This document shows positions 15,336 to 23,444 of a stretch of 27,785 nt of DNA, piece after piece (positions within the stretch are counted from its first letter, which is position 1; every line of letters begins with the position of its first letter). Source of the stretch: Candidatus Aminicenantota bacterium (GTDB taxonomy: Bacteria; Acidobacteriota; Aminicenantia; Aminicenantales; Saccharicenantaceae); the NCBI GenBank assembly GCA_011048485.1, contig DSDX01000161.1, positions 1 through 27,785 on the forward strand. Reading direction: 5' to 3'. Both the position numbers and the translations under genes were made by a program. The notes under the pieces are model-generated. The model ran no database searches. It was not told the DNA's origin and worked only from the letters and a program-made list of their open reading frames with translations.

Positions 15336-16019
15336 ATGTTCATCCCCCTGCGCGACGACAACCCGACCTCGCGTCTGCCCATCGTGACGGTCGCCCTCAT
15401 CGCCGTGAACACCGTCGTCTTTCTCACCCAGGCGGTCGTTCCCCGCGGCCTGGAGATGGCCGCCCTCCGCTATGGGGCCGTGCCCTACGCCGTCGTCCAT
15501 TTCCGGGCCATGGCCGAGACGGCCGTCGTGCCGCCCCTTCTGACCCTCCTGACGAGCATGTTCCTCCACGGCAGCCTCTTCCATCTGCTCGGCAACATGC
15601 TCTACCTTTGGATCTTCGGCAACAACATCGAGGACCGGCTCGGGCACGCCCGGTTCGCGCTTTTCTATCTCGTCGCCGGCGTCGCGGCGGCCCTGACGCA
15701 CATCCTGATCCAGCCCGCCTCCCGGATCCCGATGATCGGGGCCAGCGGGGCCGTCGCCGGGGTCCTCGGGGCCTACTGGGTGATCTTCCCCCACGCCCGG
15801 GTCAGGACCTTCGTCTTCCTGTTCCTCTATATCGATGTCATTTCCATCCCGGCCGGCATCGTGCTCGGGCTCTGGTTCCTCCTCCAGGTCCTCAATCTCG
15901 GCATGGGGGGCGGGGTGGCCTGGTTCGCCCATATCGGGGGTTTCCTGGCCGGCATCCTCCTCGTAAGGCTGGCCCTGGGCCCGGGATTCGGACGGCCGCG
16001 TTGGCATCCCGGGAGATGA
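15336..16019 (+). CDS. Rhomboid family intramembrane serine protease
   Basis: A 227-residue protein with the conserved N-terminus MFIPLRDDNPTSRLPIVTVA and six or so membrane helices. Catalytic serine is in GASGA (Ser137) and histidine in AWFAHIGGF (His199). The oxyanion-region helix is GSLFHLLGNMLYLWIFG (Asn87). The short-loop architecture (LTSMFLHGSLFHLLGNM) matches the bacterial subgroup often fused or adjacent to envelope genes. It cleaves transmembrane substrates within the bilayer; the target is unknown. The start at 15336 lies 15 nt beyond the preceding hairpin and has no clear Shine-Dalgarno. Confidence 0.93.
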   Translation: MFIPLRDDNPTSRLPIVTVALIAVNTVVFLTQAVVPRGLEMAALRYGAVPYAVVHFRAMAETAVVPPLLTLLTSMFLHGSLFHLLGNMLYLWIFGNNIEDRLGHARFALFYLVAGVAAALTHILIQPASRIPMIGASGAVAGVLGAYWVIFPHARVRTFVFLFLYIDVISIPAGIVLGLWFLLQVLNLGMGGGVAWFAHIGGFLAGILLVRLALGPGFGRPRWHPGR

Positions 16020-16055
16020 TCCTTTGGCCGAGAAACGGGGCGGGGCCGGGATCAG

Positions 16056-16084
16056 TTGACAATGAGCCCGTTTTTTAGTATTTT
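16056..16084 (+). promoter_or_regulatory. Promoter of the rplM-rpsI-rpsB-tsf block
   Basis: TTGACA (16056-16061), a 17-bp spacer and TATTTT (16079-16084). The roughly 35-nt leader contains no obvious ribosomal-protein autoregulatory structure. Confidence 0.7.
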
Positions 16085-16123
16085 AGGGCGTCTTTCTATC
16101 TCTTGTTTTAAGGTTAGAAGCTG

Positions 16124-16552
16124 ATGAGGACGTATATTCCTAAAAAGGACGACATCGAGCAAAAATGGTGGCTGGTCAACGCCGAAGGCCGGATCCTCGG
16201 CCGCTTGGCCACCGAGATCGCTGACCTGATCCGCGGCAAGAGGAAGCCCCAATTCACCAGCCACCTGGACACCGGGGACTTCGTCGTCGTCGTCAACGCC
16301 GAAAAGGTCAAGGTCACCGGGCGCAAGCTCGAACAGAAGAAGTACTACAGTCACTCCCAGTATCCGGGCGGCATCAAGGAGGAGACCCTCAAGGACCTCC
16401 TGGCCCGGAAGCCTGAGGAGGTCATCAAGAAAGCCGTCTGGGGCATGGTTCCCAAGGGGAAACTCGGCCGGGCCCTGTACAAGAAGCTCAAGGTCTACCG
16501 CGGACCCTCCCACCCCCACGAAGCCCAGAATCCCCAGGAATACAAGTTTTAG
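16124..16552 (+). CDS. rplM: 50S ribosomal protein L13
   Basis: A 142-residue protein with standard length and motifs: [20 protein letters not shown] at the start, [50 protein letters not shown], and a C-terminal [15 protein letters not shown]. It is an early-assembly 23S rRNA-binding protein. It is first in a five-gene translation block and is followed 9 nt later by rpsI, the conserved bacterial pair. Confidence 0.98.
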   Translation: MRTYIPKKDDIEQKWWLVNAEGRILGRLATEIADLIRGKRKPQFTSHLDTGDFVVVVNAEKVKVTGRKLEQKKYYSHSQYPGGIKEETLKDLLARKPEEVIKKAVWGMVPKGKLGRALYKKLKVYRGPSHPHEAQNPQEYKF

Positions 16553-16561
16553 GAGGCCCCT

Positions 16562-16966
16562 TTGAGTCTGATCCAATACTACGGGACGGGGAAGAGGAAA
16601 TCTTCCATCGCCCGCGTCTTCCTGCGCTCGGGCAAGGGCGACATCACGCTCTACGTCAACAAGCGGCCGCGGCCCTTCGCCGATTATTTCCGCCTCGACG
16701 CCTACAGGGTCATCATCCGCCAGCCGCTCCGCCTCACGGACACCGAGGACAAGTTCGACATCTTCCTGAGGGTCAGCGGGGGCGGCGCCAAGGGCCAGGC
16801 CGAGGCCATCCGGCTGGGCATCGCCCGGGCCCTCGTCGAGTTCAACAGGGAGCTCAAGCCGGTCCTTAAATCGGCCAGCCTGCTGACGCGCGACGCCAGG
16901 GTCAAAGAGCGGAAAAAATACGGATTGCTGGGCGCCCGCAAGGCTCCTCAGTATCATAAGCGCTAA
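16562..16966 (+). CDS. rpsI: 30S ribosomal protein S9
   Basis: A 134-residue protein: [41 protein letters not shown], and the basic C-terminal tail ending KAPQYHKR that reaches the P-site tRNA. The start is TTG at 16562, five bases after a full AGGAGG (16551-16556) that overlaps the rplM stop codon. No ATG or GTG gives a complete N-terminus. Confidence 0.98.
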   Translation: MSLIQYYGTGKRKSSIARVFLRSGKGDITLYVNKRPRPFADYFRLDAYRVIIRQPLRLTDTEDKFDIFLRVSGGGAKGQAEAIRLGIARALVEFNRELKPVLKSASLLTRDARVKERKKYGLLGARKAPQYHKR

Positions 16967-16980
16967 AGAGGAGGCTCACG

Positions 16981-17787
16981 TTGGTTTCCGTTACGATGAA
17001 AGAACTGCTGGAAGCGGGCGTCCATTTCGGGCACCAGACCAAGCGCTGGAACCCGAAAATGAAGGAATATATCTTCGGCCAGAGGAACGGCATCTACATC
17101 GTCGACCTGCAGAAGACGATCAAGAACTTCAAGGAAGCCCTCCATTTCCTCCGGGGCGTCGCCGAAGAGGGCAAGATGATCCTATTTGTGGGCACCAAGA
17201 AGCAGGCCCAGGACATTGTCCGCGACTACGCCGCCAAGAGCGAGTCGGCGTACGTCAACCAGCGCTGGCTCGGCGGCCTCCTGACGAACTTCGGCACCGT
17301 CCGGACGAGCGTCGACAAGCTCAAGGAGTTCGAGGAGATGAAGGAGGACGGGCGCTGGGAGATCCTCTCGAAGAAGGACCAGTCCAAGCTCGAGAAAGTC
17401 TACCGCAAGCTCCAGAAGAACCTCGGCGGGCTGAAGACCATGGACGGTCTCCCCGGGGCCATCTTCATCATCGACTCGTCGAAGGAGACCATCGCCATCG
17501 CCGAGGCCCGGAAGATGAAGGTCCCGATCGTGGCCGTCGTCGACACGAACGGCGACCCCGAGGAGATCGACTATCCCATCCCCGGCAACGACGACGCCGT
17601 GAGGGCCATCGAGCTGTTCACGTCGAAGGCCGCGGAATCGATCATCGAAGGCAAGAAGGAACGGATCAGCAAGGAGCTCCTCGAGCAGAAAGCGGCCGAG
17701 GAGGCGGAGGCGGCCGAGAGCGCGGAGAGGACGGAGGACGGGTCCGCCGGCGGCGTGGCCGAGGACGAGGTCCCCGAAGAGGTTTGA
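16981..17787 (+). CDS. rpsB: 30S ribosomal protein S2
   Basis: A 268-residue protein: [60 protein letters not shown], and [20 protein letters not shown]. The last 30 residues or so form an acidic Glu/Ala-rich tail beyond the conserved core, common in this family and variable. The start is TTG (16981), six bases after AGAGGAGG; an ATG at 16996 would be too close to or inside the first helix and lacks a spaced ribosome-binding site. Confidence 0.98.
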   Translation: MVSVTMKELLEAGVHFGHQTKRWNPKMKEYIFGQRNGIYIVDLQKTIKNFKEALHFLRGVAEEGKMILFVGTKKQAQDIVRDYAAKSESAYVNQRWLGGLLTNFGTVRTSVDKLKEFEEMKEDGRWEILSKKDQSKLEKVYRKLQKNLGGLKTMDGLPGAIFIIDSSKETIAIAEARKMKVPIVAVVDTNGDPEEIDYPIPGNDDAVRAIELFTSKAAESIIEGKKERISKELLEQKAAEEAEAAESAERTEDGSAGGVAEDEVPEEV

Positions 17788-17807
17788 GCGAACGGAGAGA
17801 GACAATC

Positions 17808-18404
17808 ATGGAAGTCACCGCGGACAAGGTCAAGGAGCTCCGGGAGAGGACCGGCATCGGCATGATGGAGTGCAAGAGCGCCCTGGCCGAGTGCGGCTGC
17901 GATATGGACAAGGCCGTCGAGTTGCTGCGCAAGAAGGGCTACGCCCGGGCCGAGGCTAAGTCCGGCCGGGCGGCCAAGGAGGGCCTTGTCGGCTCCTACA
18001 TCCACATGAACGGCCGGATCGGCGTCCTGGTCGAGCTCAACTGCGAGTCCGACTTCGTGGCCCGCAACGACGAGTTCCAGGAGCTCGTCAAGGAGCTGGG
18101 CCTGCAGATCGCGGCGGCCAAGCCGCGCTGGATCGCCTCGAGCGACGTCCCCGCCGACATCGTGGCCAAGGAGAAGGAGATCATCCAGGCCCAGCTCGGC
18201 GACATGAAGAAGCCCCCCGAGATCTTGGACAAGATCGTCCAGGGCAAGCTGGGCAAGTTCTTCGAGGAGGTCTGCCTCCTCGACCAGCCCTATATCCGAG
18301 ACGACAAGGTCAAGGTCCGCGACCTCATCACCAAGCTCGTCGCCAAGATGGGCGAGAACATCAAGGTCGGCCGTTTCGCGCGCTTCGAGATCGGGCAGGA
18401 TTGA
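17808..18404 (+). CDS. tsf: Translation elongation factor Ts (short form)
   Basis: A 198-residue protein. The N-terminal UBA-like domain has VKELRERTGIGMMECKSALA, followed by AELLRKKG-type spacing, and the core has CESDFVARNDEF. The length matches the short EF-Ts seen in Thermus and several other phyla rather than the roughly 280-residue enterobacterial form, so part of the dimerisation region is missing by family type, not by truncation. It exchanges GDP on EF-Tu. The ATG at 17808 has GGAGAGAG upstream. Confidence 0.97.
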   Translation: MEVTADKVKELRERTGIGMMECKSALAECGCDMDKAVELLRKKGYARAEAKSGRAAKEGLVGSYIHMNGRIGVLVELNCESDFVARNDEFQELVKELGLQIAAAKPRWIASSDVPADIVAKEKEIIQAQLGDMKKPPEILDKIVQGKLGKFFEEVCLLDQPYIRDDKVKVRDLITKLVAKMGENIKVGRFARFEIGQD

Positions 18405-18430
18405 ACTCGGGCCCCGAACCGGTATAGAAT
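18401..18430 (+). promoter_or_regulatory. Candidate internal promoter before pyrH
   Basis: TTGAAC (18401-18406) contains the tsf stop codon. TATAGA (18423-18428, 16-bp spacer) or TAGAAT (18425-18430, 18-bp spacer) could serve as the -10 box. If real, the upstream ATG at 18429 lies in the -10 box and cannot be the start of this transcript's protein. Confidence 0.4.
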
Positions 18431-18449
18431 GGGGCCCGGAGCCAAGCCC

Positions 18450-19163
18450 ATGCCCAAGCCGGTCTACAAGCGCATCGTCCTCAAGATCTCGGGAGAATCC
18501 TTTCTCGGCGATGTCGCCTCGGGCATCGATTTTAAGCGGGCCTTCTCGGTCGCCCGCGAGATCAAGGCCGTCCACGATCTCGGCGTCGACGTCGCCGTCA
18601 TGATCGGCGGCGGCAACCTCTTCCGCGGCGCCAAGGGCATCAAGGAGGGCATCGACCAGGGCTCGGCCGACCAGATGGGCATGCTGGCCACGGTCATCAA
18701 CGGCATCGCCCTCCAGGCCGCGCTCGACAAGGCCGGGGCCGACACCCGCCACGTCTCGGCCATCGAGATCAAGTCCGTGGCCGAGCCGTTCATCCGCCGG
18801 CGGGTCATCCGCCATATGGAGAAGGGGCGGATCATCATCTTCTCCGCGGGCATCGGCAGCCCCTTCTTCACCACCGACACGGCGGCCGCCCAGCGGGCCC
18901 TCGAGATCGGGGCCGACATCATCTTCAAGGCGACCAAGGTCGACGGGGTCTACTCGTCCGACCCGGTGAGCGACCGAGAGGCCAAGCGGTTCAAGACCAT
19001 CCGATACATCGACGTCCTCAAGAAGAACCTCAAGGTCATGGACGCCACGGCCATCTCGCTGTGCGCCGACAACGGCATGCCCATCCTTGTCTTCGCCCTC
19101 GGCCAGGGCGGCAACATCAAGCGGGCCGTCCTGGGCGAGTCCATCGGCACCCGCGTCTCGTAA
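18450..19163 (+). CDS. pyrH: Uridylate (UMP) kinase
   Basis: A 237-residue amino-acid-kinase-family enzyme that phosphorylates UMP in pyrimidine nucleotide synthesis. Motifs: YKRIVLKISGESFLGD, VMIGGGNLFRG, DQMGMLATVINGIALQ, GTG-type pocket replaced by SAGIGSPFFTTDTAA, and KATKVDGVYSSDP. The start at 18450 (MPKPVYKR) is preferred over the ATG at 18429 because CGGAG lies about 9 nt upstream, the resulting length is normal, and the upstream ATG overlaps a possible -10 box. It sits in the expected position after tsf. Confidence 0.96.
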   Translation: MPKPVYKRIVLKISGESFLGDVASGIDFKRAFSVAREIKAVHDLGVDVAVMIGGGNLFRGAKGIKEGIDQGSADQMGMLATVINGIALQAALDKAGADTRHVSAIEIKSVAEPFIRRRVIRHMEKGRIIIFSAGIGSPFFTTDTAAAQRALEIGADIIFKATKVDGVYSSDPVSDREAKRFKTIRYIDVLKKNLKVMDATAISLCADNGMPILVFALGQGGNIKRAVLGESIGTRVS

Positions 19164-19235
19164 AAGGCCCTTCTCCTCTCTCCCTGCCCCCGAGACCTCC
19201 CCGGACAAGACCGGATCGTTCAGCTCTGACGCCTT

Positions 19236-19245
19236 TTGTGATAAT
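19236..19245 (+). promoter_or_regulatory. Extended -10 promoter, probably leaderless, of the sulfatase gene
   Basis: TTGTGATAAT contains an extended -10 (TG-T-GATAAT, hexamer at 19240-19245). Only 8 nt separate it from the ATG at 19254, so transcription would begin at or within about two bases of the start codon. No Shine-Dalgarno is present. Confidence 0.55.
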
Positions 19246-19253
19246 CTTGGGCC

Positions 19254-20699
19254 ATGCCGAGCCGTCGCGATTTCCTGAAGGCGGGCGCGGGCGCCGCGGC
19301 GTTGAGCCTCTTGGGCGGCCCGGCCTGTCGGGCCGGTCGGGCCAAGCCCAACATCGTGCTCGTCCTGGCCGACGACCTCGGTTCCAGCCAGCTCGGCTGC
19401 TATGGGGAGACGAAGATCCGTACCCCCCACATCGACCGCCTGGCCGCCGAGGGGACCCGCTTCACCCGGGCCTACTCCGGGAGTCCCGTCTGCGCGCCGT
19501 CGCGCTGCGTCCTGCTGACGGGGAAGCACACCGGCCACGCCCATGTCCGGGACAACCGGGAGATCAAGCCGGAAGGGCAGGCCCCTCTTCCGGCCGGGAC
19601 ACCGACCCTGCCGGGGCTTCTCCGGGACGCGGGCTACGCCACGGGGATCGTCGGCAAGTGGGGCCTGGGCTACCCCGGCTCGGACGGCGAGCCCCTGGCC
19701 CAGGGATTCGATTTCTTTTTCGGCTACAACTGCCAGCGCAAGGCCCATAATCATTACCCCCCGGAGCTCTGGCGCGACGCCGCGCGCGTCCGGCTCGCGG
19801 GCAACGACGGCGGGCCGACCGGGCGGCAATACGCCCCCGACCTCTTCGAGGCCGAGGCGCTCGGCTTCATCGAGGCGAACAGGGGGCGGCCGTTCTTCCT
19901 TTTCTTCGCCACGACCATCCCCCATCTGGCGCTCCAGGTCCCCGGCGATTCGTTGGCCGAGTACGCCGGCCTCTGGCCGGAGACGCCCTACGACGGGAGC
20001 AAAGGCTACCTTCCGCACCCGACGCCGAGGGCGGCCTACGCGGCCATGGTCACGCGCTTCGACCGCAGCGTCGGCCGGATCGTGGCCCGGCTCGGGGAGC
20101 TCGGGCTCGCCAAGGACACGCTCGTCCTCTTCGCCAGCGACAACGGCCCGACCTACGACGTCGGCGGCTACGACATGGATTTCTTCCGCGGGGCCGACGG
20201 TTTCCGCAGCCACAAGGGCTACCTCTACGAGGGCGGCATCCGGGTGCCGTTCATCGCCCGCCGTCCCGGCTCGGTCCCGGCCGGCCGGACGAGCGCCTGT
20301 CTCGTCACCTTTCAGGACCTTCTCCCGACGCTCCTCGACCTCGCCGGGGCGCGCCCCCCCGAGGGCGTGGACGGAGTGAGCCTCGGGCGCCATCTCGAAG
20401 GGCGGGCAGGAGGCCCGTCGGACGACCGTGCCCTCTATATGGAATTCCCGGCCTACGGGGGGCAACAGATGGCCCGGCTGGGCCGCTGGAAGGGCGTCCG
20501 CCAGGGCTTACTCAAGGACCCGGACGCTCCGGTCGAGCTCTACGATTTGGAGGCGGACCCCGGCGAGACCGCGAACGTCGCCGCGGCCCATCCGGAGGTC
20601 GTCGCCGAGCTGGCGGGGGTCATGGCCAGGGAGCGCCGCCCCTCGGAGCTCTTCCCCTTCCCGGCCCTTGATCGCGGCCCCTCCGGCCGGCTTCCTTGA
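19254..20699 (+). CDS. Sulfatase with Tat signal peptide
   Basis: A 481-residue arylsulfatase-family enzyme. The N-terminus has a twin-arginine motif, SRRDFLK (3-9), followed by a hydrophobic stretch, so it is probably exported folded. Active-site features: metal ligands in LVLADDLG (Asp40-Asp41), and the formylglycine motif CAPSR (Cys80-Arg84) followed by LLTGKHTGH. Further motifs are GIVGKWGLG, FASDNGPTYDVGG and SHKGYLYEGGIRVPFI, the last two typical of the family C-terminal metal site. The Cys needs oxidation to formylglycine by a maturase not seen in the window. It hydrolyses sulfate esters, perhaps of algal or host polysaccharides. It is inserted between pyrH and frr, and its stop overlaps the frr -35 box. 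Confidence 0.93.
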   Translation: MPSRRDFLKAGAGAAALSLLGGPACRAGRAKPNIVLVLADDLGSSQLGCYGETKIRTPHIDRLAAEGTRFTRAYSGSPVCAPSRCVLLTGKHTGHAHVRDNREIKPEGQAPLPAGTPTLPGLLRDAGYATGIVGKWGLGYPGSDGEPLAQGFDFFFGYNCQRKAHNHYPPELWRDAARVRLAGNDGGPTGRQYAPDLFEAEALGFIEANRGRPFFLFFATTIPHLALQVPGDSLAEYAGLWPETPYDGSKGYLPHPTPRAAYAAMVTRFDRSVGRIVARLGELGLAKDTLVLFASDNGPTYDVGGYDMDFFRGADGFRSHKGYLYEGGIRVPFIARRPGSVPAGRTSACLVTFQDLLPTLLDLAGARPPEGVDGVSLGRHLEGRAGGPSDDRALYMEFPAYGGQQMARLGRWKGVRQGLLKDPDAPVELYDLEADPGETANVAAAHPEVVAELAGVMARERRPSELFPFPALDRGPSGRLP

Positions 20700-20725
20700 C
20701 AGGCCGGCGCCCCGTGGTCTATCAT
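20696..20725 (+). promoter_or_regulatory. Promoter of frr overlapping the sulfatase stop codon
   Basis: TTGACA (20696-20701) contains the TGA stop of the sulfatase gene (20697-20699). TATCAT (20720-20725) follows after 18 bp. The start codon is 26 nt downstream with AAGGAGAGG, so frr does not depend on the upstream operon. Confidence 0.65.
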
Positions 20726-20751
20726 CCCCTCGCCTGAAGGAGAGGATCGCC

Positions 20752-21309
20752 ATGGTCAAAGACGCGCTCAACGACGCCGGTAAAAAGATGAAGGTCTCGG
20801 CCGAGCATTTCCGCAAGGAGATCGGCATGCTCCGCACCGGCCGGGCCAACATCAGCCTCTTCGAGGAGATCAAGGTCGACTATTACGGTGTCCCCACGCC
20901 GGTCAACCAGGTGGCCACCCTCAAGGTCCCCGAACCGACCCTCATCGTCGTGCAGCCCTACGACCCTTCGATGCTCGAGCCGGTCGACAAGGCCATCCGC
21001 GGCGCCGACCTGGGCCTCAACCCCCTCAACGACGGCAAGCTCCTTCGCGTCCCCATCCCGCCGCTCGACGAGGAGCGGCGCCGGGAGATGGCCAAGCGGA
21101 TCGGCAGGATGCTCGAAGAGGAGAAGACGGCCCTCCGCAACATGCGCCGCGAGGCCAAGGAGTTCATCGAGGACCTCGAGAAGGAGAAGGAGATCACCGA
21201 GGACGAGAAGTTCTCTGGCCTCGAGCAGCTGCAGAAGCTCCTCGACGAGACGATCGAGAGGATCGAGGAGATGGCCAAGGCCAAGGAGCAGGAGATCCTG
21301 GAAGGCTGA
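20752..21309 (+). CDS. frr: Ribosome recycling factor
   Basis: A 185-residue protein of standard length. Motifs are HFRKEIGMLRTGRANISLFE, VDYYGVPTPVNQVATLKVPE, QPYDPSMLEPVDKAIRGADL, GLNPLNDGKLLRVPIPPLDEERR and the long coiled-coil arm ending in LLDETIERIEEMAKAKEQEI. With EF-G it splits post-termination ribosomes. The ATG at 20752 follows GAAGGAGAGG. In most bacteria frr directly follows pyrH; here the sulfatase separates them. Confidence 0.98.
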   Translation: MVKDALNDAGKKMKVSAEHFRKEIGMLRTGRANISLFEEIKVDYYGVPTPVNQVATLKVPEPTLIVVQPYDPSMLEPVDKAIRGADLGLNPLNDGKLLRVPIPPLDEERRREMAKRIGRMLEEEKTALRNMRREAKEFIEDLEKEKEITEDEKFSGLEQLQKLLDETIERIEEMAKAKEQEILEG

Positions 21310-21311
21310 GC

Positions 21312-21331
21312 GCCGGCCGTCAGCAGCCGGC
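21312..21331. terminator. Possible bidirectional hairpin between converging genes
   Basis: GCCGGC (21312-21317) and GCCGGC (21326-21331) form a 6-bp stem between the ends of frr and the minus-strand bactofilin-like gene, overlapping the latter's last codons. There is no T-run on either side, so efficiency is doubtful. Confidence 0.3.
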
Positions 21332-22258
21332 CTGCTGCTTCATGAACCAGTTTTCGCGGGTGCCGAACTTCGTCCTGATTGCCACTCCCCAGCCGACGGC
21401 GTTCAGCACGAACGTGAACAGGAAGCCGAGGACGGGCACGAACCCGGCCAGGCTGAAGACGAGCAGGCCCATCAGCACCGCCCCCATGACGGTGATGTTC
21501 CGCGTCCGGAAGGCCCTCAGGGCGGTCTCGCCGAGCAGGTAGAAGACGGCCAGCCGGCCGAAGATCTTGACCACGAACCCGGCCGCGGCGAGCGCCAGAA
21601 GGAGGGGGATGCCGATGAGGACGACGCTCAGCAGGGCCGCGAAGAAGACAAGCGCGGTGAAGACGAGGATGGCCGCCAGGCCGGTCCCGAAGGTCGGCCA
21701 GAAGTGCTTGCGGATCTCGCCGCCGGCGTAGGCGATGGGCCCGGGCAGGAGGGCGGCGCCCAGCACGGCGGCGATGAGCCAGAGGAAGATCATGACCAGT
21801 TTGAAGGCGATGATGAGGGGGATGATCGAGAGCGAAAAGAGGCCCTCGAAGAACTCGCCGTCCCGGAAGAGCCGGTCGCCCAGCTCCCGGGTCTGAAAAT
21901 AGAGCGTGTCGCCGCCGATGGCGCACCCCGGCTCCTTCGTCAGCGTTCCGCCCAGGGCGGCCAGGTCCTCGCCGACCACGGCCGTGGACCGGACGATGAC
22001 CCGCGAGCCGATGCCGACGACGGACTTGCCGACCTTCCCGCCGATCGTGATCGATCCCCCGAGGACCACGACGTCGTTCCTGACCTCGCCCTCGATGAGG
22101 ACGTGCCCGCCGAAGCTGAGGATCTGCTCCTGGGTCTCGCCGGGGGCGACGTAAATGTCCTTGCCGGAGCTGACCTCGGCCCGCACCGCGGCCGGAACCG
22201 CGAGCGGAGCCGCCACGACCAGGCCGAAGAGGGCCAAAGCGACGATTTTTTTCATCAT
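21320..22258 (-). CDS. Exported bactofilin-like beta-helix protein with C-terminal membrane domain
   Basis: A 312-residue protein. It has a signal peptide (MMKKIVALALFGLVVAAPLA, cleavage near residue 27). Next come about four right-handed beta-helix-like repeats of roughly 17-19 residues (about 48-121), each starting Gly-Gly or Gly-Ser: GGHVLIEGEVRNDVVVL, GGSITIGGKVGKSVVGI, GSRVIVRSTAVVGEDLAAL and GGTLTKEP. Hydrophobic segments follow near 141-172, 192-214, 215-235, 256-274 and 277-295. The repeats resemble bactofilins (polymer-forming cytoskeletal family), but those are cytoplasmic, whereas this domain is predicted outside the inner membrane. The start overlaps the anti-sigma stop (ATGA) and has GGAG 7 nt upstream. 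Its coupling to a sigma/anti-sigma pair suggests an envelope stress or sensing role; the function is unknown. Confidence 0.75.
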   Translation of the reverse strand: MMKKIVALALFGLVVAAPLAVPAAVRAEVSSGKDIYVAPGETQEQILSFGGHVLIEGEVRNDVVVLGGSITIGGKVGKSVVGIGSRVIVRSTAVVGEDLAALGGTLTKEPGCAIGGDTLYFQTRELGDRLFRDGEFFEGLFSLSIIPLIIAFKLVMIFLWLIAAVLGAALLPGPIAYAGGEIRKHFWPTFGTGLAAILVFTALVFFAALLSVVLIGIPLLLALAAAGFVVKIFGRLAVFYLLGETALRAFRTRNITVMGAVLMGLLVFSLAGFVPVLGFLFTFVLNAVGWGVAIRTKFGTRENWFMKQQAGC

Positions 22259-22836
22259 GATCCTACTCCCTGCCGGAGGAATCGTCTCGCCCCGAAGAAA
22301 GCGAGGAGCGCGAACAGCATGCTCAGGCCGGCGGCGAGGGCGATGCCTTCCGGGCCGAGGATGCGCGTCAAGGCCGACAGGCCCGAGAAACCCAGGCCCG
22401 CGAGGTTCCCGGCGACCTTGGCCAGGACGCTTCCGATCTTGAGCGTCTTGACGGCCAACGGCGTGAACAGGGCCACGACCTCGCCGAGGAAGCGGTTGAC
22501 GGCGACCAGCATCCCGAAGACGCTCTGGCCGGTGAAGATGTGGAAACCGGCCAGGCCGACCGTGAGCGCGGCCGCGGCGGCGAGGAGGGGCGCCAGCCAG
22601 CCGGCCTTCGCGGTCTCCGGCGCGGGCAGGCTGTCCATGACCGAGCGGGCGAAGCCTTCCGGCACCTCGAACGGTGGCAGGCTGGTAAAGGCCTCGTGGA
22701 GCAGGCGCCTTTCCTCCAGGGCCTCGCGGCAGGCGGCGCAACACTCGAGGTGCTCCTCGAGCTTGGCGGCCTCGTAGGGCCCGAGCTCGCCCTCGAGATA
22801 GAGGTAGATCGCTTTGGGTCGCGGGCAGGCGTTCAC
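22255..22836 (-). CDS. Anti-sigma factor with zinc finger (zf-HC2)
   Basis: A 193-residue protein. The N-terminal anti-sigma zinc finger has the His-x3-Cys-x2-Cys motif (His29, Cys33, Cys36 in EEHLECCAACREAL). Residues about 78-105 and 163-187 are hydrophobic, predicting two membrane helices with intervening residues. The zinc finger would hold the sigma factor at the inner membrane until released by a signal. The start is GTG (22836), overlapping the sigma stop codon (GTGA), and its own stop overlaps the next start (ATGA), so three genes are translationally coupled at a fixed ratio. The membrane-proximal part resembles no family I recognise. Confidence 0.88.
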   Translation of the reverse strand: MNACPRPKAIYLYLEGELGPYEAAKLEEHLECCAACREALEERRLLHEAFTSLPPFEVPEGFARSVMDSLPAPETAKAGWLAPLLAAAAALTVGLAGFHIFTGQSVFGMLVAVNRFLGEVVALFTPLAVKTLKIGSVLAKVAGNLAGLGFSGLSALTRILGPEGIALAAGLSMLFALLAFFGARRFLRQGVGS

Positions 22837-23423
22837 GGTCTCCCCATGGTCCTTCGCAGCATTTCCTTGGCCTGGAAGACGCGGTTCTTGACCGTGCCCA
22901 CGGGCAGGCTTTTGATGTCGGCGATCTCCTCGTACGAGAACTCGTTGACGTGCCGGAGCACGAACAGCTCCCGGAGCGCTTCCGGAACGGCCTCAAGGGC
23001 CCGTTCGATCCTTTGCCTGATCTCGGCCAGCTCGAACCTGCGGACGACCGAAGGGCCGGGATCGGCAAGCTGGGGCATGACCGGTCCGTCCTTCTCCTCG
23101 ATGGGCTGGTCGATCGACACGGTCGGCAGCTTCTTCTTCCTCCAGTGGTCGATGAGGTGGTTCGAGGCGATCTTGAACAGCCAGGTCGAGAACTTGAAGG
23201 CCGGGCGGTAAGAGGCCAGCGAGCAATAGGCCTTGAGGAAGACCTCCTGGGCGAAATCGAGGGCCGTTTCGCGCTCTCCCGTCATCCGGCTAAGGTAGTT
23301 CGTGAGCGGCTGCTCGTACTTGCGGACGATCATCTCATATGCCCTGCGGTCTCCTTTGAGGGCCCGGGACACAAGCTGGCGATCTTCGGTCATCGAGAGA
23401 GCATCCTGCCCTCGGGTTTTCAT
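22833..23423 (-). CDS. ECF RNA polymerase sigma factor (sigma-E type)
   Basis: A 196-residue protein. Region 2 spans about 30-95 (AYEMIVRKYEQPLTNYLSRM, ALDFAQEVFLKAY, FKFSTWLFKIASNHLIDHWR) and region 4 about 140-190 (ALEAVPEALRELFVLRHVNE, FSYEEIADIKSLPVGTVKNR, VFQAKEMLRR). No C-terminal extension is present. The cognate anti-sigma factor follows directly. Two starts are possible: ATG at 23423 or, matching the usual family N-terminus better, ATG at 23393 (MTEDRQLVSRAL). Neither has a strong ribosome-binding site. It lies 21 nt after the LolA-like gene and is probably co-transcribed with it. Confidence 0.93.
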   Translation of the reverse strand: MKTRGQDALSMTEDRQLVSRALKGDRRAYEMIVRKYEQPLTNYLSRMTGERETALDFAQEVFLKAYCSLASYRPAFKFSTWLFKIASNHLIDHWRKKKLPTVSIDQPIEEKDGPVMPQLADPGPSVVRRFELAEIRQRIERALEAVPEALRELFVLRHVNEFSYEEIADIKSLPVGTVKNRVFQAKEMLRRTMGRP

Positions 23424-23444
23424 ACGAATGCCCCGGTGAAAGGT

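Noticed and set aside
18429..18449. Earlier ATG for pyrH
   Set aside because: It lacks a ribosome-binding site and overlaps a possible -10 box. The ATG at 18450 gives a normal N-terminus and has CGGAG upstream.
17571..20465. Long minus-strand open frame of 964 codons opposite rpsB, tsf, pyrH and the sulfatase gene
   Set aside because: It covers four well-supported plus-strand genes. Its Gly/Asp/Arg/Glu-rich composition is what the reverse strand of GC-rich coding DNA yields, and no domain is recognisable.
20888..22777. Plus-strand open frame of 629 codons running from frr into the opposite strand of the next genes
   Set aside because: It crosses a real gene in another frame and then runs antisense to two minus-strand genes. 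The product is Ser/Arg-rich and then charged low complexity.
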